In this document: in pieces, positions 1 to 5,021 of the stretch
Position numbering within the stretch: the first letter of the stretch is position 1
How the letters are laid out: every line of letters starts with the position of its first letter
DNA from: Bacteroidales bacterium UBA1769
GTDB taxonomy: Bacteria; Bacteroidota; Bacteroidia; Bacteroidales; UBA932
Direction: 5' to 3'
NCBI GenBank assembly: GCA_002314725.1
Contig: DCGV01000114.1
Span: forward strand, 242 to 5,262
Length of the DNA stretch: 5,021 nt
Made by a program: the position numbers and the translations under genes
The notes under the pieces: model-generated
Database searches by the model: none
What the model saw: only the letters and a program-made list of their open reading frames with translations
Told to the model about the DNA's origin: nothing

Positions 1-61
1 TATATATCCCGTGTTCGGAGCCGTCACCGAAGCGGGTCATGGTTAGGAAAAGAATCTTCAT
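1..61 (-). CDS. Glycosyltransferase, N-terminal fragment (GT4/WbuB-like), cut by window edge
   Basis: Only 20 codons are visible, beginning MKILFLTMTRFGDG and ending EHGIY. This is the pattern of the first beta-strand and following loop of GT-B fold glycosyltransferases of family GT4. Bacteroidales polysaccharide clusters often encode such proteins, starting 'MKILFLT...' and continuing 'GIYTDLLRKF', many annotated WbuB-like. These are cytoplasmic or membrane-associated enzymes that move a sugar from a nucleotide donor to a growing lipid-linked repeat unit; donor and acceptor cannot be told from this fragment. The ATG at 61-59 is chosen because it gives the expected hydrophobic first strand; a second Met at codon 8 would remove that strand. 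The start lies 20 bp after the stop of the ATPase gene, with only a weak purine stretch (AAGAGAACA) before it. The fragment is about 48% G+C (29/61), clearly richer than the gene upstream. Confidence is good for 'glycosyltransferase' and modest for the WbuB subgroup. Confidence 0.68.
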   Translation of the reverse strand, partial: MKILFLTMTRFGDGSEHGIY

Positions 62-81
62 TGTTCTCTTGTTATTAATCC
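62..81 (-). other. 20-bp spacer between ATPase stop and glycosyltransferase start
   Basis: A-rich spacer with no hairpin followed by a T-run in the minus-strand direction, so nothing here would stop transcription from the ATPase gene into the glycosyltransferase gene. It is the left border of the low-G+C segment. Confidence 0.6.
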
Positions 82-3000
82 CTAATTAATAGGTTTTGTG
101 AAATACGCCTTCAAATAATCAATGAGACTATTGAAATCCATGTCAAATACTTTTTGAGGAACTAAAACTTCATAAGAACCGACTGCGTGAATATCATCTT
201 CGTTCGAGACAAAAGCAGCTGATAACCTTCTTTCTAAATCATTTTCCAATATGCCTATCTTGTTGCACACCTTAATCAAAGGATTGAATTCGGACAGTTC
301 TACCTTTTCATTCCTTTCCGCACGCGTCCTATCAAAGTTCCACATTCTCGCAGAAATCAAAGAAAATCTGTTAGGATTGGCAACCGCATTTTGAAATTGA
401 GTTGAAGACATTATGGCAGAAGCCTTTTCTTCCCACCTCGACTTAACCTCTATAAAATAATCGTCATAACCCTCTTTGCTCAAAATGAAATCTTGCCCAC
501 ACTGTTCATTTCTCACATCAATACCATCAGATGACAAGGCCTCTGTCAGGAAGATCTGAATATGTTCCTCCACAAATGCACCAAGCATTTTTTTGTATGC
601 ATCATTCTGAATTTCATTTATTGCGTTGTTCAATGCATCCAACACGGTATCAGCATCTTCACGTTCAGAGACCTCTGCCATTCTCTCGATTAAATCAGGT
701 TTCTTTCGTTTCAACATTCTATTGATAGCCTGTCTCTCCTTATCTGACCCAAGTTTGTACCGTATGGATTCCCTTTGATCATATATATCTTTGAAAAGAA
801 TACGCCATTGCAATCCTTCGGCTGATTCTTTTTCCGTGTAATCAATTATATCCAGTAGAACAACATCTTGATAATTATCTGCGCTCAGTTTGTTCTGTAT
901 CTCTTTGGCAACTGATTGTGGTGAATATTGGTATGTATCTTCCGAATATTTATCATAAAATGATTCAAAACGTGAATCAACACACTTGCGTTCCAAGTCT
1001 TCGCCCAAAACCTGTTTGTATAGTTCAAACAATTCGCTGCTGACATCATGATTTTTCTTCAAAGAGTCTGGGGTATGCAATACGCCTTTTTTGTCCGGAT
1101 ATATCGCATATTGTGTACAGAAATTCTTATAGTCATCTCCTCTGGCAGTTTCTACGAATGTTACTAAATCATCTTTATGTGCTATTACCCAATCACTATC
1201 ATGGCTCTGAATCTTCATCATTTGATTCTCAATCAATGACAAAAATACTTGCCGATACAAATCTAAACCTGTCGGGTCATCAATCCAAGCAGGGATATGT
1301 TTTTCAGAGTATTCGATATTTTCGAATCGGCAGATAATTGGCATAAGTTTATTTCTCTTCGAATCTCCATTTATCGTTGTATATGACGAGCATAATGCGA
1401 TAAGGCTTTTTTCAAAATCCCCACAATATGGAATCTGCCCTTGCGAATTTCGCCAATATTCATCCTCCATCCTTTTTACGGAAGAGTTTAACTCTTCTCT
1501 AAGATTCGTCCTACTGTAAGGTGTGAGTTCAATAATATCAGCATACTCTTTTGCCACCATTTTTGAACAGATTTTTGAGTCTATAGATTTTACCAACTCA
1601 TACAAATCTGCTGTTATTGGCTTGGCGTCCCGTAGTTCCCCTCGCTTCATTGGCATACCTTCTCTGTTAGGAAGAAGTGCATATTTTTCAAAGAACTCTG
1701 TATGGCCAGAATCAACTATCATTTTTAAGAAATCATGAAGATGTTCACCCTGGTTCTTGCTCACATATTCAACTACCGATTCTAACGAGAAGAAATTTCG
1801 TTCCTTGGTACAATCCCATTCTGCAACTATCCTTGACCACTGTACAAGTTCTTCTTTGCAAGGAATAATGGTGGTTTCTGCGGCATAAGGATAAATGGTA
1901 GATAGATAATCTATTTCGTTATTGTTCGAAATAAATTGTTCCAAAGAAGGATCCATCATCAGTGGGTGGCCCTCTTGATTCATATTATACCGATTGGTTC
2001 CAATCTGAATCATGTCAAGCTTTGAATATTCATCTACCCAATTAGCCTTCAACTCTTTGTAATATGCCTCTGTTTTGCTTTCACTATACCCCTTGTCTTT
2101 TATGTATACAGCGGCCATATTGATAGTATTGGTCCAGGTATGAATATTCTCTTCAAGATAACCCCACAGTGTTGACGTCATTTCATTGAGAACATACTGG
2201 TTGGCCAATGCCGCACTGTCAGTGGCGTCATTATCTCTCGGTACTATTATATTATCACGGGATTCTTCGGGTGTGAATTTATGGGAATGGAATAGGAAAT
2301 TTACGCCAAAATAGTTTGGTCCTATTAAAGGGAAATGCACATACAACCTTGGTATATCGCCAAATGAAACAACTTCAGTTTCTGATGACAAAGGAAGTAT
2401 GATTCGACTTTCTCCTCCATGTAACTCCAGGTAGTAACAATCAAAATCCCTACTAACACCTGAATCCTCTATGATTTTTACTCGCTTACAATATAGCGAG
2501 TTTGTTGAACATTTCTTGTCTTCTTTGGTGAAAGTAATAGTTTTGTTTCGCGTCTTGTCATTAATTGTGCAACTTCCGATATTATCATTAAATGTAAGCA
2601 CATAGGGCATTAGTTTCTCAGCCTCATCAAAAGCCGTCTGCACTATTACTTTCCTGTTTTCATTTAGTTCATAACACAACTCCGTCCATTCTCTTGCTTC
2701 AGACTTCTGTTCCGCATCAAGCAACGATTCAACATTTTTGATTTGGCGGAACATATCATCAATAAATGATGGAATATCGTCAAAGTTTTCCCTATCGATT
2801 ACAAAGCCATCAATATCAGCATAAGCAGCTGGTGACTCACTGATACATATGCTACCATTGACAGTAATCTTTCTTCCAAACTTATGAGTAGTCAGAAAAC
2901 CTGTTCCATATTGCCCGACAGTCTCATCATTTTCTTTTTCTTGTGAACTTACCTGCTTAACAAGAGAACAAAGTGAGTCGAATGTGAATGGTTTACCTTT

Positions 3001-3237
3001 ATGTGCAAATACAAACGAGTCATCCGTAAGTGTCATCCGAATTTCCGCACTTCCAGATAATGATAGGTCACCAGCATTCTGGAACAGCTCCCAAATAGCA
3101 CGATTGCCACTTGTCGAGCCGTTCTTTCTTATCCCCTCGCGAATCTTTGTACAGTGGCTCTTAATATTCTGCCGAAGATCGTTGTCATGAGCCGTGTCTT
3201 TTAATTTCTTTAACTGTTCTTCTGATAGTATTGACAT
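82..3237 (-). CDS. GHKL (sacsin/Hsp90-type) ATPase with C-terminal NOV/DUF3883-like nuclease-fold domain; putative defence protein
   Basis: A 1051-residue cytoplasmic protein without signal peptide or membrane segment. The N-terminal 330 residues are a GHKL ATP-binding module of the sacsin-like branch. Motif I is ELFQNAGD (E50 predicted general base, N54 for Mg, D57). Motif II is FAHKGKPF (77-84), where this branch has H-x-G in place of the usual DxGxG. The glycine loop is GQYGTGF (G108, G111, G113). A conserved-looking FPLIG (302-306) and ESRDNI (325-330) close the module. Residues about 340-885 are an unrecognised, mostly helical linker. Residues about 885-1050 resemble the NOV/DUF3883 domain of the PD-(D/E)XK fold: E890/E891 in a helix, QDF with D916, FIEVK with E930 and K932, then SSTQFQNA (944-951). 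Related ATPases lie next to restriction or nuclease genes, so a sensor/effector defence role is inferred; a DNA-repair role is possible. The ATG at 3237-3235 is the first Met, lacks a Shine-Dalgarno sequence, and follows the nuclease gene by 42 bp. No key GHKL or ExK residue is missing. Confidence 0.85.
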   Translation of the reverse strand: MSILSEEQLKKLKDTAHDNDLRQNIKSHCTKIREGIRKNGSTSGNRAIWELFQNAGDLSLSGSAEIRMTLTDDSFVFAHKGKPFTFDSLCSLVKQVSSQEKENDETVGQYGTGFLTTHKFGRKITVNGSICISESPAAYADIDGFVIDRENFDDIPSFIDDMFRQIKNVESLLDAEQKSEAREWTELCYELNENRKVIVQTAFDEAEKLMPYVLTFNDNIGSCTINDKTRNKTITFTKEDKKCSTNSLYCKRVKIIEDSGVSRDFDCYYLELHGGESRIILPLSSETEVVSFGDIPRLYVHFPLIGPNYFGVNFLFHSHKFTPEESRDNIIVPRDNDATDSAALANQYVLNEMTSTLWGYLEENIHTWTNTINMAAVYIKDKGYSESKTEAYYKELKANWVDEYSKLDMIQIGTNRYNMNQEGHPLMMDPSLEQFISNNNEIDYLSTIYPYAAETTIIPCKEELVQWSRIVAEWDCTKERNFFSLESVVEYVSKNQGEHLHDFLKMIVDSGHTEFFEKYALLPNREGMPMKRGELRDAKPITADLYELVKSIDSKICSKMVAKEYADIIELTPYSRTNLREELNSSVKRMEDEYWRNSQGQIPYCGDFEKSLIALCSSYTTINGDSKRNKLMPIICRFENIEYSEKHIPAWIDDPTGLDLYRQVFLSLIENQMMKIQSHDSDWVIAHKDDLVTFVETARGDDYKNFCTQYAIYPDKKGVLHTPDSLKKNHDVSSELFELYKQVLGEDLERKCVDSRFESFYDKYSEDTYQYSPQSVAKEIQNKLSADNYQDVVLLDIIDYTEKESAEGLQWRILFKDIYDQRESIRYKLGSDKERQAINRMLKRKKPDLIERMAEVSEREDADTVLDALNNAINEIQNDAYKKMLGAFVEEHIQIFLTEALSSDGIDVRNEQCGQDFILSKEGYDDYFIEVKSRWEEKASAIMSSTQFQNAVANPNRFSLISARMWNFDRTRAERNEKVELSEFNPLIKVCNKIGILENDLERRLSAAFVSNEDDIHAVGSYEVLVPQKVFDMDFNSLIDYLKAYFTKPIN

Positions 3238-3279
3238 ATGAAACTACGATTTTGGAGAAGCATTAACAGTTAGTTTAGT
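3238..3279 (-). other. 42-bp intergenic spacer between nuclease and ATPase genes
   Basis: Short gap between the TAA of the nuclease gene and the ATG of the ATPase gene. It has no AGGAGG-like ribosome binding site, no hairpin plus T-run, and no TAnnTTTG-type Bacteroidales -7 element. This fits co-transcription of the two genes and the usual lack of strong Shine-Dalgarno sequences in Bacteroidales. Confidence 0.55.
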
Positions 3280-4731
3280 TTACCTTGAAATAGAATAATT
3301 GGGATTACTGGCTGATAGTTGTCTTCTGCCGTCAATAAAAATCACGTCTGGAATATATTCTCCTTTCTTATTCATATCATCTTGAACCGCTCTCAATTTT
3401 TCTTTGAGTTGTTGTTCTGAATCATCTTCTAGTATTACGATAAAGATGCCATGATCTGCATTCTCGGCTTTCATATATGCCGCGAGTTGTTGTCTATAGC
3501 CGTGAAGTAAGTCTTTATTCGTTGATCGTTTTATCTCAATACAGGTATTGGCTTTTGAACCTCTAGTGAGTTGAAAATCTATTTCTCCAACGCCAGGATT
3601 AGCTTCACGGGATACATGGATATCAAAGTTCCCGCCTTTTTGATATGATTCTGCGACTATTAGCAGCAGCATCTGCCAGTCAGTTTCATCTGGTTGCCTG
3701 TGTTGCCTATAGAAAATTTCCGACGCTCTTCTATCCTCAACCACATGCCTATACTGATCACATATTGCTTTTGAAAATTCATAAATCTCATCAGCAGGAT
3801 TATTGTGCTTTCCAAATAAGAAATTTAAAGGAAATCTTTTCGTGCACTCCTGAATCTTGAGATTGTAGAAAACACCACTTTCATCCTTATTGAAATCATA
3901 TCCCGAACTTGATATTTTATCATACAACTCTATTGCGGTATGATAACATTCTGGGTTTTCAATAATGATTTGCTTCCACTGTTTCTTACTATACTTCCTA
4001 TATTCTTGCCAATAAACTCCAATAATTTGGCCTATTCGGTGCTTTAGTCGATTATTATAGTCACAAGCATCCTCCACATCATCATAAGTATGTGCAACAG
4101 GCAAATTTGTCAACAGTTGCATCGGGACAAAATGCACAGGTTTATTTTGATAGTATGGAACATTGTAAGTATTATCGTCTTTATCTACATATTCCTTCGT
4201 ATCAATACCACACTCAAAGGAAACTCTCTCGGTATATCTCAAGAAGAAAGGTTGGAGGATAGCTAATGTCATATCGCTTATTCTATCTGCCCCAATATTA
4301 TCCTCTATAAGTTGCATCCATCCAAAGATTTTTGGATTCGTAATTCCTTCTTTTATTATCGAATATGCGCTATTTGCCAACTGTATTGATAAGGTACCGC
4401 TAATTCCTCTTCCTTTACATGTCTTCTCCGAGTATCCCAATCCCGTATTAGGTATTTCACTAAGCGTAAAGAACTCAACCATTTTCTTAAAAAATGGATC
4501 AGACAGTTTTGGTTCTTTTACTGCAGGTGTGAGATCAACAAATCTGTTGAAGAAATCAAAGAATGCATCATACGCCCCTTTGAATTCAGGTACATTGCAC
4601 TGTTTGAGGAGCATTGGGTCAACGTGAAGTTTACTATCAGCATCCAAGCATCCATCAAAAACCCCTTTATCAAAAAGAGTTTGATGCTCCACTTTGAAAT
4701 ATGTACTATAATAAGTGCCCAAAACAAACAA
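3280..4731 (-). CDS. PD-(D/E)XK nuclease-domain protein, putative defence partner of the GHKL ATPase
   Basis: A 483-residue soluble protein; I do not recognise a named family for the whole chain. The C-terminal part (about 335-470) carries a PD-(D/E)XK nuclease core: a helix with E361 (LLLIVAESYQ), GEIDFQL with D385, a turn, then CIEIKRS with E399 and K401, followed by LLHGYRQQLAAY (408-419) with Q414/Q415 and a strand GIFIVIL (428-434). D385 to E399-x-K401 gives the spacing of metal-dependent DNA/RNA nucleases, so the domain looks catalytically intact. The N-terminal part (about 20-330) includes GVFDGCLDADS (23-33), LHVDPMLL (35-42), a Gly-rich patch at 97-113 and IGADRISDMTLAILQ (146-160). 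It may be a sensor or partner-binding region. The start is uncertain: the frame opens with TTG at 4731-4729, with other candidates TTG at 4722 and GTG at 4692; the first in-frame ATG is codon 40 and would cut into GVFDGCLD...DPM. It lies 41 bp after the cupin gene and 42 bp before the ATPase gene. It is A+T-rich (sampled lines 28-42% G+C) beside a 47% cupin gene, a sign of transfer. Confidence 0.8.
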   Translation of the reverse strand: MFVLGTYYSTYFKVEHQTLFDKGVFDGCLDADSKLHVDPMLLKQCNVPEFKGAYDAFFDFFNRFVDLTPAVKEPKLSDPFFKKMVEFFTLSEIPNTGLGYSEKTCKGRGISGTLSIQLANSAYSIIKEGITNPKIFGWMQLIEDNIGADRISDMTLAILQPFFLRYTERVSFECGIDTKEYVDKDDNTYNVPYYQNKPVHFVPMQLLTNLPVAHTYDDVEDACDYNNRLKHRIGQIIGVYWQEYRKYSKKQWKQIIIENPECYHTAIELYDKISSSGYDFNKDESGVFYNLKIQECTKRFPLNFLFGKHNNPADEIYEFSKAICDQYRHVVEDRRASEIFYRQHRQPDETDWQMLLLIVAESYQKGGNFDIHVSREANPGVGEIDFQLTRGSKANTCIEIKRSTNKDLLHGYRQQLAAYMKAENADHGIFIVILEDDSEQQLKEKLRAVQDDMNKKGEYIPDVIFIDGRRQLSASNPNYSISR

Positions 4732-4772
4732 GATATTATAACATTAACCTTTCTAAACAGACATTCTATTCA
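4732..4772 (-). other. 41-bp spacer at the right border of the low-G+C segment
   Basis: Gap between the cupin stop and the assigned TTG start of the nuclease gene. It contains no terminator. The only purine-rich site, AGAAAGG, lies 3 bases before an ATG (4744-4742) that reads ATG-TTA-TAA and so is not in the nuclease frame. A string around TTATAATATCTTG is A+T-rich, but it does not match the Bacteroidales TTTG/TAnnTTTG promoter pair well enough to call a promoter. Confidence 0.5.
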
Positions 4773-4773
4773 T
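4753..4773 (-). other. Six-codon open frame overlapping the cupin stop (TAATG)
   Basis: The cupin stop codon forms TAATG with an ATG at 4773-4771, which opens MNRMSV and then a stop. Overlaps of this type usually couple translation to a following gene. Here the frame ends after six codons, so it may be chance or the remnant of a gene start displaced when the nuclease-ATPase pair arrived. No function is claimed. Confidence 0.25.
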
Positions 4774-5021
4774 TATTTTATATCTTCCTCCCCCAACGCC
4801 TCATACCTTCCATCCTTGCACTCCAGTATCACCGTCCCACTCTCCAGACATTCCGAGTTATGCCATCGTCCGACTTCTACACTGAATCCTACACACTCAG
4901 TCCCAGGTTCTATCACCAGAGTTTCCACAAGTTTTCCGTTTTCGTCATAGAAGTTCTGCCTAAGCTTCCCTCTGAGGATAACTACCGTCTCAGTTGATCC
5001 TCTATGTCTATGTATCGGCAG
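4773..5021 (-). CDS. wbuC: WbuC-family cupin-fold metalloprotein, C-terminal 82 residues, cut by window edge
   Basis: The gene enters from the right edge and ends at TAA (4775-4773); 82 residues are visible. They begin PIHRHRGSTETVVILRGKL, which fits cupin motif 1: H-x-H-x4-E-x6-G, with H4, H6, E11 and G18 of the fragment. Motif 2 follows as GFSVEVGRWHN with H54, then a closing strand GTVILECKDGRY. The three His and the Glu would bind a divalent metal. This spacing and the 'HRH..STETV' wording are typical of the WbuC family, small proteins found in O-antigen and capsule clusters (in E. coli next to wbuB and the FucNAc synthesis genes). Their precise reaction is not established to my knowledge. 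Roughly the N-terminal third or more lies outside the window. G+C is about 47% (117/249), well above the gene downstream. I see no sign of damage. A different small polysaccharide cupin is possible but less likely. Confidence 0.85.
   Translation of the reverse strand: MPIHRHRGSTETVVILRGKLRQNFYDENGKLVETLVIEPGTECVGFSVEVGRWHNSECLESGTVILECKDGRYEALGEEDIK

Larger units (their letters stand above)
62..4772 (-). other. Putative horizontally acquired two-gene defence cassette inside a polysaccharide operon
   Basis: The segment holds only the nuclease-domain gene and the GHKL ATPase gene, and is bordered by a WbuC cupin gene on one side and a glycosyltransferase gene on the other, all in the same direction. 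Sampled lines are about 28-42% G+C, against 47-48% in both flanking fragments. No transposase, integrase, tRNA, terminal inverted repeat or clear target-site duplication is visible at the borders, so homologous exchange or illegitimate recombination is more likely than a transposon. That this is one acquired unit is inferred from content, composition and context. Confidence 0.55.

Noticed and set aside
81..93. Small inverted repeat CCTA-ATTAA-TAGG over the ATPase stop codon, considered as a terminator
   Set aside because: The stem is only four base pairs and no T-run follows on the minus strand, so it would not terminate transcription.
531..3190. Several plus-strand open frames of 60-75 codons inside the ATPase gene
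   Set aside because: Each lies fully antisense to a 1051-codon gene with recognisable GHKL and ExK motifs, and none shows a protein motif or ribosome binding site.
4518..4727. Minus-strand 69-codon frame overlapping the start of the nuclease gene
   Set aside because: It is the neighbouring frame of the same region with a non-ATG start and no motif; the long frame carries the conserved patches and the nuclease domain.
82..4731. Naming the pair as a specific published defence system
   Set aside because: The domain combination fits the general ATPase-nuclease defence theme, but I cannot match it to one named system from sequence alone, so no name is given.
4709..4760. A+T-rich TTATAATATCTTG with an upstream TTTA, considered as a Bacteroidales promoter
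   Set aside because: It misses TAnnTTTG by a base, the -33 TTTG is absent, and the spacing is off; it also overlaps the likely start codon.
62..4772. Direct repeats at the two borders as a target-site duplication
   Set aside because: Only short A+T-rich resemblance (TTAAT-type strings) is shared by the two gaps, which is expected by chance in such sequence.
4624..4997. Two overlapping plus-strand open frames of about 100 codons opposite the cupin end and nuclease start
   Set aside because: Their translations are low-complexity, Ser/Pro/His-rich and without any motif. The minus strand here encodes a clear WbuC cupin fragment, so they are antisense shadows.

Overview
The window looks like a Bacteroidales chromosome (Bacteroides, Parabacteroides or Prevotella relatives), cut out of a surface-polysaccharide (capsule or O-antigen) biosynthesis cluster. 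The evidence is a WbuC-type cupin at the right edge and the first 20 codons of a 'MKILFLT' glycosyltransferase at the left edge. Weak or absent Shine-Dalgarno sequences also fit this order. The genus is an inference; no rRNA or marker gene is present.

Everything is encoded on the minus strand, so transcription runs from high to low coordinates. (1) 5021-4773: 3' end of a WbuC-family cupin gene, running off the window. (2) 4731-3280: 483-residue protein with an unrecognised N-terminal region and a C-terminal PD-(D/E)XK nuclease domain. (3) 3237-82: 1051-residue GHKL (sacsin/Hsp90-type) ATPase with a C-terminal NOV/DUF3883-like nuclease-fold domain. (4) 61-1: start of a GT4/WbuB-like glycosyltransferase, running off the window. 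The gaps are 41, 42 and 20 bp. I see no terminator or convincing promoter in them, so the layout reads as a single operon. No stretch over 300 bp lacks a gene. I see no RNA gene, CRISPR array or recognisable insertion sequence.

The main point is that the two central genes do not belong to sugar metabolism. A GHKL ATPase with a nuclease-like tail beside a second PD-(D/E)XK protein resembles the ATPase-nuclease pairs of bacterial defence islands. The pair sits between two polysaccharide genes of a kind that are themselves neighbours in other clusters (wbuB-wbuC in E. coli). Base composition changes at both borders: the flanking fragments are 47-48% G+C by hand count, while sampled lines inside are about 28-42%. 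The simplest reading is a horizontally acquired two-gene, probably anti-phage, cassette placed in frame-neutral gaps of a polysaccharide operon and co-transcribed with it. Defence function is inferred from domains and context only. The two proteins may work together, with the ATPase as sensor or switch and one or both nuclease domains as effector, but nothing in the sequence shows the target.
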